In this document: piece after piece, positions 10,249 to 20,957 of the stretch
Position numbering within the stretch: the stretch's first letter is position 1
Layout: each line of letters opens with the position of its first letter
From: Dichetophora obliterata
Lineage: Eukaryota; Arthropoda; Insecta; Diptera; Sciomyzidae
DNA: 64,000 bases
Assembly: GCA_963920525.1 (NCBI GenBank)
Contig: OY986439.1
Coordinates: 19,751,819-19,815,818 of the forward strand
Reading direction: 5' to 3'
Notes under the pieces: generated by a model
Told to the model about the DNA's origin: nothing
Databases searched by the model: none
What the model saw: the letters and a program-made list of their open reading frames with translations, nothing else
Program-made: the position numbers and the translations under genes

Positions 10249-12593
10249 CGGCAGGTTCTCTTGAAGCTCGACCAAAAAACTGAATTTAATTTTATTTTTG
10301 ATTTTTGATTTTTAATTTTTGATAGCTTATGATAGAAAGCTTATATGTTCCCAAAGCGGTTTGGCCTAAAACTATTGTATAAAAAAGTTTTCGCATACGA
10401 AGGTATTACCAAAATTTTCATAAAAGCACTCAAAAAACCACTAGCCAAATCTTAAAACGCGTTTTATGAAAAATCATGTTTTCAGACTGGTCTCTACGAC
10501 ATCTCAAGAACTACTCAATAGATTGATTTGGATTTTTTTTTTATTTTAAAGTAAATACAATTTATTGGATCCTAAACATAAATAATTCTTAACTTTTTAT
10601 TGATGCTAGTATCGCCTGTGGTCGAAATTCGACCAACCTTCTTAAATTTCAATCGCTTTTCTCATTCTGAGGCATTGACCTTGCCTTAAGAAAATGTGTT
10701 GTACCAAGAAAATCTTAAGTTTCGAGAGAAAGCAGCAGTTTTCGAGATATCGTCATAACTTTTATATAAAAATTTTTCAGAATTTCCTTTTTGTAAAATA
10801 AAAAAATGTACTATAAAAAATGCTTATTGTAAAGTATCCGTAAGAGATAGTGAAAAATGTTTTTCTTATAGTTTAGGTTTTACTTCAGAAATATTCTTTC
10901 ATTGCTCATATTTCAGGTCAAAGGCCACATAACTATTCGGTGAACTTCTTCTCCTTTCTCTTATTTATTTAATAAATTTTCAAAATGGGTTCAGAAAAAC
11001 GGCAGAACTATTTCTCCTACGCCTATTTTTATATATAACGAAATGGCTTAAGACATAGATTTGTGTATATAACTTTGGAGTGGAGTGGAAATATTTACAA
11101 ATTTTTTCACGGAAATTATTTTTTAAGCTATAGAGCCTTATAGAAAATATAAAAACAACATTTTGAAAAATTTAGTTTTCATCAAAAAAATAGTTCATGA
11201 TTTTCGATGATAGAAACTGTTTTTTGCATTATGTGCCAAAATAAAGCAATTTTTGCTAATAAATGATATGTCATATGAAAGAGTGTGAAAAAAGAAAATA
11301 TTATAGGAAAAAAATTACAACAACAAAAACGTTTGGCCTATTTTTGAGCAAAAACTGAATATTTTAGAAGTATTTTTAAAACCATACAAAACATTGAATT
11401 GGTGAAATAACGGTAAATCTTTTCTTATTTCTCCAAAGTCAATTAATTGATCTTTCAGCCAAAGAAAATTTTATGAAAATCGATTGAAAAATGGCCAAGA
11501 TATTTGCTTGCAAAATCAAAACTTGAAATTTCAATCGTTATTTTCTCATTCTGAGGCGATGACCCTCCTTCAAGGAAATACGTTGTACTGAGAAATTTAC
11601 ATTTTTAAAGATATCGCAATAGTTTTGATGTCAATATAAAGGGAATTTTTTTTAACATATCATAACATAGCTTTCGTATACCGTTATATTTCTGAACCAA
11701 TGACGTTTTATACAAAAATACGTTGTACTGAAAACATCTATAGTTTTCGAGCTATCACAATAGTTTTCATGTTAAAATAACGGAAAATTTTCATAATTTG
11801 CTATTTGTAAGACATTTCACCATCACAATAAATATGCAAACTTTTAACATAAATGTATATTAAAATGTTCATAACAAAATGCTTATTTTAGGGTATCCGT
11901 AAGAGATGGCGCCGTAAGAGATAAAATTTCCTCATACATTATATTTTTCCTTCTGTTACAGTTTAGCTTTTATTTAATGAATGCTTTTTTGCGCTCATAT
12001 TGCAGGTCGAAGGTCACCAATCTAAAATGTTATCATACTGTGCAGCCAGATCTTTCATTTGATACCTCATTCACTATTCTACCTCTTCTTAGCCCTGAGA
12101 TTCTTTATTAAAAATAATACAAACTTTCAACGTCAATATTTCGGGTCAGAGGTCATAAATTTTAAATCTAAAATGATTCTGCACATAAAGGGCGCAGTAC
12201 CTTTCGAATGATATAAGTTTGGTTGCACTTATTCTTAAATTAATATCGAAAAACTATACGACAACATTTGATGTTTGCCTATTAATATATAAGATTAAAT
12301 GTTCAAGCTCCAATAAATATAATATAATTTATAAACTTTTTGTTTTTTTATATCAAATGACATGAACGTGCAGTGCAATGGAGGTCGTTTAGGTACCTTT
12401 TTTCCAACTTGACGTTTGACGGCGCATTGCTACTTCACATTTCACTTTTATGCACAAAATAATAATATTTTCCTACACTTTAAGAATCAATAAATAACTG
12501 TCAAATAATGCAAGATGTTCATTTACTTCCTTCTATGAAAAAAAAAACCAAGAACATTACCGTGTTTTTGGACCTCTAGATGAGAACCTGCCC
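10249..12593. mobile_element. 2.35-kb TTAA-flanked TIR element, non-coding
   Basis: Left end CGGCAGGTTCTC; right end reverse complemented GGGCAGGTTCTC. TTAA flanks at 10245-10248 and 12594-12597. The interior holds diverged direct repeats: 'aaatttcaatcg(c)tt..ttctcattctgaggc' at about 10646 and 11527, and 'gctcatattgcaggtcgaaggtcac' at about 11993 matching 10902. A related sequence recurs at 39880-40181. TTAA implies a piggyBac- or Kolobok-type transposase in trans. No ORF. Confidence 0.75.
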
Positions 12594-12703
12594 TTAAAAT
12601 TAACAAATATAAGGTTTTGTTAACAATTTAAATGTTAATAGTTGATTAAATAAATACATAGATTTAATAATTCATTTAAGAACAAAGCATACTAAACACT
12701 TAA

Positions 12704-13015
12704 CACGTTAGCTGCCATGTAATCCACCGGTGGGTCACACAAAATATTCATAAGAGGCCGTGTGCACCACCGGTGGGTCGCAGTGCAGGTATTTTTGAAA
12801 GGAAGTTTTTTAAGTGGCCTGTTGCTTTGCAGGAAAAAAATGTAAAATCACTTATTTTAAAATTTTTTAATTTAATTGTTGTTTTAATTCAGGTATTACA
12901 TTTTTTTTATAAATAAAAAAAGACATGTAAAAGTGCAAATAAATAAAGAAAAAAACACTTTTGGCACTATGGTGATAGTTTTATTTTATGCCGACAGTCA
13001 ACGTGTTAATTTAGA
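12704..13015. mobile_element. 312-bp TTAA MITE
   Basis: Ends CACGTTAGCTGCC and, reverse complemented, CACGTTGACTGTC, with TTAA at 12700-12703 and 13016-13019. The left side carries two CACCGGTGGGTC motifs about 45 bp apart (12727-12780). piggyBac-like MITE by target site. Confidence 0.75.
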
Positions 13016-13019
13016 GTAC

Positions 13020-15010
13020 TTGAAAAAAGGTATATATAATAGGTCGTAACGATAAAAACCGATTAGCTATACAAACTTGTAAATAGATTTAAAAAATTTT
13101 GGAATTTTTTAACCCACCTTCTTGAAATTTTGTCAGCGCAAAAAATCGATTTTTGAAGTGAAAACTTCTTTAGGCGCGTTGAACGATTTTGGTAGAGGGT
13201 AAATCATTCGTTTGCATCATCGCATTTTTCCAAGGAATTCGTCATTCGGCCGCAAGCTCACAAAGAAATCACTTGGCAACTCCTGAAATTAATGCATATA
13301 ATCTGTTTTTTAGTATATAAATACTTAAGTTAGGTTGCAATAAGATGTTTGCAACCAAAACTTATTATTAATTCGGTTTATATTTATATATATATGCCTT
13401 TAAAGCTTGGCAATTTCTTCAGTTGTTGTATTTGTCAACATTTTTGAAAAATTTGCTTTTACTCAAACAGCTGCTATTCATGGTGAGATTTAAAAATGGA
13501 TTCATCTTCTTCTTTTTCTTCTTTTTTCTGCTCGAACTTCGTTTGCAAACAAGAAAAATAATGTATGTATTGAGTGTTTTAACATTTTAATCTTTAAGTT
13601 GTGATAAAGGCATATGTTGAACATTCAAATAATTACATGCATGCTCTTATTTTATTACATATCGTCAAACAAAGTTTGACAATTTTCACACTTGTTGTAT
13701 TTGTCAGTGGCTTTTTATTTTCACCACTGCGGCATTTTATATTCAGAGTTGTCAACTATGGCTGTGTGTCAATCAGTCGTGGTAGGATAGAAAATATCAA
13801 GTTGAATAAAATTTGTGTGTGTTGAAATAAATTTGTCTTTTTTGCTGTGTCAAATGGACGACGAAATTTTGACAATTATAAATTTTGACATTTCGATCGT
13901 GTTTTAGCGCAAATATTTTATTTTATTTGCATTTTATCAATTTGCGACATATTTAATTCGAGAGCTTGTACTTGCAACATATTTCGTAAACTTGTAATAT
14001 TGTAAACTTAAAAAACTGTTAACTTAAAAATTAACGAAACAGCAGGCAAACAGAAAATACAATATAGCATACAAAGTGCTGTATATTTTACGCCGCCAAT
14101 TCGGTTCATCCCCTCTAACGCTGCGCAACCGCTGGGATCTTGTCATTCTCTTTGCGTTGTTGTTGTAAATTTGCTAAGTAGTTATTGTTGTACAGTCAGC
14201 TTTAATTTTTTGTAGATGTTTATTTGTAGCTACAGTCAGCATATGACATCGAACTAATTTAGAAAACAGTTTATACATATGAATTAAAGAGTATTTATAA
14301 TATTAGTAAATCTTTTTTTTAGTTAAAGTGTTACCGTATCGGAAATACATATATAAATATATGTATATATTTACATATATATAGTTCATATATATGAACA
14401 ATTTAGCTCATTGAGGAAATTTAAAGAATATTTATGTATATTTATATAATAACAATTACGTATTAAACCTGCAAAATAATTAATATTTTCAGTAGTAATT
14501 GAATAACTAAGGTCTGCTTATCCTAAGCATTCTATTTTTTAAAACTGTTTAGCTTAATTTCTTATATGGATTATATATAATTTATAAGCTATAGATATTT
14601 CTTAATTTTAGAATATTCTGTTTTTAATACACAACGCAATATAGATATGGTGAACATGTATATTGTGTTAGTGTTCTGATATAAATTGATATAAATAAGC
14701 TTTTATTTTTATATTAATCAATAATGAAATAATTTCAATAAATTACTTTAATTATATGTATTTTTGATATGGTAACACTTTTGCTTAAAAGAAATAGTTT
14801 CAGTAATATATAAAAAATTTAATAAATTGTTATAAGCTCTTAACAAAAATAATTCTAATTTCATATGCCAACTGTAGCTACACGATTAGAATTCACAACA
14901 CCTACAAAAAATTTCCGGCTAACTGCGCCAACAACAATTACCAAGGAAATCTACAAACAAGGACGCACAGAGAAGAACAAGATCAGAGCGGAACTTTTAA
15001 AACATTTTGA
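13020..15010. other. Unique AT-rich region, no gene supported
   Basis: Contains a pair of 'ttgttgtatttgtca' phrases (about 13424 and 13694), (TA)-rich stretches at 14340-14400, and the ORF at 13601-13825, which has no recognised family or convincing codon pattern. Confidence 0.4.
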
Positions 15011-15013
15011 TTT

Positions 15014-15098
15014 CATCCTACATGTAGGACGGGCTGCAGTATGAGCTTTCGCACATCCTACATGTCCGTCCGAACTGTCAAATCCATCCTACATGTAG
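15014..15098. repeat. Three copies of CATCCTACATGT
   Basis: CATCCTACATGT occurs at about 15014, 15054 and 15085. The first is part of the perfect 12-bp palindrome CCTACATGTAGG. Spacing of 40 and 31 bp suggests a protein-binding cluster or a transposon terminus; no second terminus was found. Confidence 0.6.
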
Positions 15099-15269
15099 CA
15101 TAGTCCGAAACCCCCTATTAGCATGAAAATTCTTATATGGCAGTAAGGCGGTCCGTGGCAGGACAACGTCTTCCATTTATATTTTATGTATAGGTTTTCG
15201 CTTCGGTCGGCAGCTACTGATATCTTATTTATATGTAATATTAAACTTTAATAAAAACAATTAAAATGA

Positions 15270-15458
15270 GTGAAAAATTTAGATTTTTATGCATCGAAAA
15301 ATTTTTTTTTAAATTTTTTGATTGCAGATAAAAAAAATGTATTGATGCTTGTGCATGCTCAGACTTTGGGTTCTAGATACAAGGCTGGCCGAAATAACGT
15401 CCGAAAATTTTTTGTCCGTGGATGCTATGTCTGGATACCTCAGAATGACTTTTGTTAA
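15270..15458 (+). CDS. Short ORF, unrecognised, possibly spurious
   Basis: 62 codons. The second half is basic and compositionally protein-like, but I recognise no domain. An alternative reading joins an ATG at about 15267 (MSEKFRFLCIEK) to an acceptor 'ttttttgattgcag' at about 15327. An AATAAA follows at about 15460. No neighbouring exon supports it. Confidence 0.15.
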   Translation: MKNLDFYASKNFFLNFLIADKKNVLMLVHAQTLGSRYKAGRNNVRKFFVRGCYVWIPQNDFC

Positions 15459-15470
15459 ATAAAATTTATT

Positions 15471-16110
15471 GTTTATTAAAATAAAAATTCGGAACTTTTT
15501 ATGAACTTTTTTTTATTAAATCTGTTTTTTTTTCTTTTCGGGTAAATTTGAAGATAGATAATATATTTTTTATTTCGTTGTTATTGCTGGAAATTTGGTG
15601 GTTTATTTATTTTCAATCCAGTTGTTTGGTGATTTTACATTTTGGGTACTTTTTGCTCTATTTTTTGTTACAATTTTTTTTTTTTTGGAATCGATATATG
15701 CTCCTAATTTTGATATGAAAAACTAGTTTATTTCCATATCTAGTGTCATCATGGATTTCTGGCAATATTTTCCTATTCACTACCTTACGAAAATTTGATT
15801 TTTCTTTTGTTTTTGCAGAGTTAAAGAAAAACTTTGGTGCAGGTGTGTTACTTATGAGTTAACAAATTAAAGATCCAACATAGTTGATAACCATACGTTG
15901 TACCAAATGTTGTACCTTTATTTATAGTTCCACTCGCCAGCCGGGATAAACCCGCTAGAACTACATCAGAATTAAAACCGCTTTGCAAAGCAACATCGAC
16001 TGATGCCGACAAAGAGTTGATCACCAAATGTTTTACAACTAATTGAAAACATAGCTCCAAACACATAATCACACAAACACACTCACACACACACACTGCT
16101 GAACCCACTC
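15471..16110. other. T-rich then (CA)n-bearing unique DNA
   Basis: T-rich to about 15830, then a (CACA)n run at about 16075-16098. The minus-strand ORF at 15848-16108 begins in the CA repeat and is not convincing. Confidence 0.35.
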
Positions 16111-16119
16111 TTCCTCTTC

Positions 16120-16860
16120 ATTGAATGTTTACTCTCTACTCGACTGAACAACAATCAGCACCACCATCGATGAAGTTGGCCAAGGATTAAAGCGACGATA
16201 CCGCCAGCAATGAATTTGTGCACTGGCGCATGTCAGCGAGCGGCGAATTGGTATAAAAGATGAAGACTGCTAACCACCAGAAGCGCCACCAAGTGGCCAT
16301 AAATAAAAACACAATCACAAGACGATACAATCGATGAGGCAGCAACAAAACGATGGAACGGAGCGACAGAGTCATTAACTAATTAGTGTCATTTGAATGT
16401 TTAGACAAGGGGAACAACAACAACAACAACAACAAGAACTGCATTAACAATTGTTAATAGTTGGTTGTGCCGCACAGGAGTGCCGATGTGGAGGTGAGCC
16501 CTGAGGATAACCTTTGCTCGAATAAAGTCGCATGTAACCGGCCCATGGGACGGTTGGCGCAAAGGGGGCGATCTGGGCTGTGATCACAACCTGTACGCTA
16601 CACTTGCTAAGTTGTAACCCATGATTTGAGGTTCTAAGCAGTCTTGTCCTTAGCCTTAGGCAACTTTTTCTGTTTTTATAACTACCTACTTTTGTGGATT
16701 GAATTTGTTGTGGTTTTATTTTAGCCATGCAACCAATCAACTTGTTTTGGCAGCCTCTAGCGGCATGCCGCATGCGCAAGCCGCTCGACACATACCGAAC
16801 ATGACAGCCGTACAAGCCGCCGTTCTGTGTTAAATACGGGCAGCGTCAACAGTTCATTGA
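16120..16860. other. GC-richer island, candidate conserved non-coding or UTR DNA
   Basis: Clearly richer in G+C and in codon-like complexity than the surrounding DNA, with a (CAA)n run at 16417-16434. The longest ORF is 123 codons on the minus strand (16444-16815), with no recognised domain. A pyrimidine tract plus AG at about 16710-16724 could be an acceptor. Might be a UTR, lncRNA or enhancer of a neighbouring gene. Confidence 0.3.
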
Positions 16861-17046
16861 TGAGTTGTAGCTACTTATTGTTGGCCTTGCTATTAAATAA
16901 GTTGGTGTAACGATAAAAATTGTTGATGCTCAACTATTGATGATCATTGCGCTTCCTTGTGAAGACGTTTTTATTTCTTTAGATGAGCGCCACACAAGGA
17001 CGACGTCAATTACATAAGTTTATCCATATGTCCACTGCAGAACAGG

Positions 17047-17085
17047 CCCGTAGCCAGGATTTGTCATGGGGGGGGGCAGGTTTAA
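17047..17085 (+). mobile_element. Solo hAT-like terminus
   Basis: CAGGCCCGTAGCCAGGATTT followed by a run of G resembles the hAT terminus at 45522 (CAGTGGCGTAGCTAGGATTT). No matching right end was found nearby, so this is probably a truncated remnant. Confidence 0.4.
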
Positions 17086-17346
17086 TTAAAAAATTTATTG
17101 ATATTTAAATTTTTTATGCACAATTGATAACATTATTAGCTGCGTTTCTTTGGTTAATTATATCATTAAATTTAACATTTATGAATAAACGACTTGGATA
17201 GAATTATACAAGGGCAGTCGGATAAGTCGGTGACTTTTTAATAAAAGGTATTTTTTTCGCCACAAAAACGTCTTATTTCTCAACATATGTGTCTTCTTTT
17301 AGATCGATAAATTTAGTCTATCGTTTTTTTTTATTGCATTCAAAGA

Positions 17347-18029
17347 CGCGAGACATTTTTTTGTCAACTCAGAATTTTTCTGAAGATATTATCGCGCTAA
17401 CTGAAGCTTGGTTGAACGGAGGAATTACTGACTTAGAACTGTTTGACAATAGTTTTCAAGTATAAAGGAAGGACAGACACGCTGGCAATAATTCTGCAGT
17501 TGGTGGTGGTGTCCTATTAGCTGTAAGGAACTCCTGTGTTAGTTCCTTAATTGATATTCCCTGCTCTGCTAATATCGAAGTTATATGCGTTAAGGTTGTA
17601 CATTGCAATTCTAATGTATATGTTATTAATGCATACGTTCCTCCCAAGAGCAGTGTAGAGGTCTATGCAAGCCTTGCGGATTGCATAGAATTTATCTTAA
17701 ATTTACTTGACGTTAACGACGATATTTTATTGTTGGGCGATTTTAATTTGCCTGACTTAAAATGGCATTCTTCTGACGATGAAACACATTTTTATGCATC
17801 TAATTCGAAGACACGCCAAGAACATATATTTGTTGACAATATATGTTCTGACTTACAACAAGTTAGTTGTATTTATAATAGTCTGGAAAGGCTGCTTGAC
17901 CTAGTCTTAACTACAGACAGTAACAATGTCATTGTTCAGAAGGCACTTCATGCTTTGACAACTATTGATAATTACCATCCACCTTTGAGTATTTGGTATA
18001 AATCCGATAGAGAGACTATGGTAAATTGA
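17347..18029 (+). pseudogene. LINE apurinic-type endonuclease domain
   Basis: One reading frame runs from about 17340 to 18029 with a single internal stop at 17463-17465. Seen: IIALTEAWLNGGI (catalytic Glu of the APE-like nuclease), VGGGVLLAVRN, INAYVPP, and LLLGDFNLPDLKW (catalytic Asp/Asn), then NYHPPLSIW near the end (family SDH/H region). The domain nicks target DNA to prime reverse transcription. The first 20 or so residues are missing. A frameshift near 18030-18060 takes the reading into FKKADFLGLNHLLYS. Confidence 0.85.
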
Positions 18030-18181
18030 AGCTCTGTTGATACAGTTTATGAATTCCATTTCAAAAAAAGCTGACTTTTTGGGGTTGAATCATTTACTTT
18101 ATAGTTAATTAAATTTAATTACAGAATACATAAATAATAATAATCTTAATAGTTCAATAAATTTTTTCTATACGGAGCTCT

Positions 18182-18600
18182 TTGCCATGTTTTCTCAGTC
18201 TGTACCATTATAGTCTCAAATTTGCGAAAAATTCTGCGTACCCTTGGTACACAAAAGATTTAAAGACTCTTCGCAACAATAGGAATAGGGCATGGAAGAA
18301 ATATGTTTGTAGTCTTGACTCAAATGACCTAAAGAAACATACAAACGTTTGTTTCTGGAATTTGAGAATTGCTCAGCTGCATTATATAATGAGTATTTGG
18401 ATAATATGAAGCTGAGTATTTTGTTTGATCCAAGAAAATTTTGGGGATTTATTAATGTTAAGAAGAAGACTGATGGATTTCCTTCTTCTTTCAAACTTCA
18501 GGATAGATTTACTGACGATTCCACCATTATTTGTGGCTTATTTGCCAATCTTTTTAAAGAATCATTTTGTTCAGATTCTTTTAATTCTGATTAAGCGTAT
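18182..18600 (+). pseudogene. LINE ORF2 linker between endonuclease and RT
   Basis: PWYTKDLKTLRNNRNRAWKK is the usual Jockey-type segment between the two enzymatic domains. It ends in a frameshift near 18350. FDPRKFWGFINVKKK continues in the next frame, up to a stop just before the RT. Confidence 0.75.
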
Positions 18601-18609
18601 TTTGATTAT

Positions 18610-20166
18610 ATGAACATCGCATCCAGAGTTTCTTTGGGGCATATATCTTTTACCTCAGAGGATATTTTTAAGTATATTGAATCAATCAATGAGGATTTTA
18701 GCGCTGGACCAGATGAAATTCCTGCCCCAGTGTTTAAACAATGCGGCTCCATTTTGTGTCAGCCACTCTCTTTACTTTTTAATAAATCAATTAATGAAAG
18801 TAATTTTCCTCTTTTTTGGAAAAAATCTTATATCAGTCCTTTTTACACAAAAGGTTGCAGGAATGACGTCACTAATTACAGGCCTATCGCTAAATTGTCT
18901 TCGATTTCTAAACTTTTTGAGCGAATAGTGTACGATCGAGTGAAAATTCACTGTGGGCAAGTCATGACAACTCGTCAGCATGGTTTTGTTACTGGCAGAT
19001 CCACTGTGTCTAATCTCCTTGATTTCACTACATTCTAAAAATCTATTGATTCTTGTAGCCAGGTCGATTGTATTTACACTGACTTTAGCAAAGCTTTTGA
19101 TAAATTACCACATAATCTAATTTTATTTAAACTTATATTAATGGGATTTCCACAATATTTTTTAAACTGGAACAAATCGTATTTGATGGAGCGATCTTAT
19201 CAAATACGGTTCCGAGGCGTGTTGTCTTCTGAGTTTGTTGCAGAATCGGGTGTATCTCAAGGAAGCCACCTGGGTCCACTTCTGTTTATTTTGGCAATTA
19301 ATGATGTTACCCACGTCAGCAAACACTCTCATTTGCTTATTTATGCAGATGATATGAAAATATACAGAACAATTGATTCTAATGACAATTCAGACCTGCT
19401 CCAGTCAGACTTGAACTCCTTTAAGGTTTGGTGTTCTAAAAATAACATGTTTTTAAATCCAGATAAATGCCAAACTATGACCTTTTCGCGTAAAAGGAAC
19501 AATTTTATTTTTGATTACAAAATTCAAGATACTGCTTTAGGTCGTGTAACTACCGTCAAAGACCTTGGTATATGCATGGATTCTAAGTTATCTTTTAACA
19601 TGCATATTGATAGAATTTGTAAAAAAGCGTCTTCTATACTTGGTTTTATAAAACGATGGGCAAAAGAGTTTGATAGCTTAATAACAACTACAACTCTGTA
19701 TTATTCAATCGTGCGTACTCACTTGGAGTACGCAAGTCAAGTATGGTCCCCACATTACAATGTGCATGTTGATCGTATGGAAAGAATTCAAAAAAGTTTT
19801 GTTCGGTTTGCTCTGAGAGGCTTGAGTGGAACTGACACATTTAATCTTCCTCCATATGAGGATCGTTAAAAATTATTAAAGATGCCATCTTTAAGTGAGA
19901 GAAGGAAATCTACTGATATCTTATACTTACACCAACTTATAACTGGTGTATTCGATTCTCCAGAACTTATTTCTCTTATAAATTTTAACACTAACCGTAG
20001 AAGCAGTAGAAACTCTAACAACTTGATTTATTTACCATTTAGTAGAACAAATTATATGTTAACTGCTCCATTAAATCGCATGAGTACCTTTGTCAACAAC
20101 TGTAGCGTGTTTCATATTAACTTGTCGAAAGGTCAACTCAAAAGTAGATTGAAAACTAATGTATGA
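18610..20166 (+). pseudogene. LINE reverse transcriptase and C-terminal region
   Basis: RT read in one frame from 18610 to 19869 except for a stop at 19036-19038. Seen in order: SAGPDEIPAPVFKQC, NYRPIAKLSSISKLFERIV, HGFVTGRSTVSNLL, YTDFSKAFDKLPH (motif A Asp), GVSQGSHLGPLLFILAIND (motif B), YADD at 19342-19353 (motif C), KDLGICMDSKLSFNMHI. After a stop at 19867 the thumb/C-terminal part continues at 19882-20166. YADD is intact but stops and frameshifts upstream make the copy non-functional. Confidence 0.9.
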
Positions 20167-20319
20167 TTAGATCTATGTAAACGCATGGTTAGTTGTTATG
20201 TCTTGTGTTGTCCCTGAGCCCAACCCATATTATGGTGGGTAAATTTTTCTCCCTTTTGGTTTTTTATTGGACCACTTTTATCGATATCTTTGAGTTATTT
20301 CAATGATATTGGGTTGGTT

Positions 20320-20663
20320 CTTAAAATGATTTATTGCGGAGAAAGTATGAAAAAGCTGTAGTAGCTGAACTCTATTGTTTTTGCATGTATTTATTCCCTT
20401 CTAATAATAGGTTTTATCAAGGTCCTCAAAATAGGTATGTGTTTCAGTGATGTCCTCTTCTTTCGACCCAAATCTCTTACCACTGAGCCATTATTTCAGG
20501 TTTGAAAATAGAAAATAGTCGCGGGAAGCTAAATCTGGAAAATATGAGGGATGGATATTTGTTATGGCGACTACAGACGTGTGCGTTACGTTGTCATGGT
20601 GGTAGGGCACTAATGCCAAATGCTGTCGTTTTTGCTTCAAATCAATGTGAAATCTGTCCAACG
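20320..20663 (-). pseudogene. mariner transposase, C-terminal part
   Basis: Read on the minus strand: LDRFHIDLKQKRQHL, YHHDN (second catalytic Asp, about 20591), then FPDLASRDYFLFSNLK (third Asp, about 20518). Fewer residues lie between the two Asp than the usual 34, so a short deletion is present. A stop follows NLK, and the tail (EDLDKTYY-type sequence) is frameshifted. Its upstream edge is the CAACG duplicated by the Transib insertion. Confidence 0.8.
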
Positions 20664-20957
20664 CACAGTGTGATATTTCAACAATCAAGACATATTATTT
20701 TTATCATATATTTAAAAAAAAAAAATCGAAATATAAGTCATTACAGTTTAATTTAAAAATATTCAAAATTAGGTGAAAATCTAATCCCAACTTACACATA
20801 AGCAACTTACTTGGCAGTGATATTTTGACAATCCAGATATTAAAAATTATTTAAGTAAACACATAAAATGCATAAAAAAATAGAAAAAAGCTCTTATTTT
20901 TATTATTATTGCAAAAACTATTAAAAAAAATAAAAATAATATAAAAAAATACCCTAA

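Larger units (their letters stand above)
17347..20265 (+). mobile_element. 5'-truncated Jockey-superfamily LINE
   Basis: About 2.9 kb of one LINE in coding order: endonuclease (from within its N-terminal third), linker, reverse transcriptase, C-terminal domain. The 5' truncation is typical of target-primed reverse transcription. TTTTTTATTG occurs just before the 5' end (about 17330) and again near 20263, a candidate target duplication. At least two in-frame stops and several frameshifts make it inactive. Confidence 0.85.

Noticed and set aside
16444..16815. 123-codon minus-strand ORF as a gene
   Set aside because: No recognised domain and no supporting exon or conserved motif; its length is plausible by chance in GC-richer DNA.
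17180..17340. mariner end ('caagggcagtcggataagtcggtgac') belonging to the 20.3-26.7 kb mariner
   Set aside because: It looks like a transposon terminus, but its sequence does not match the probable terminus at 20311, and no link across the LINE could be shown.
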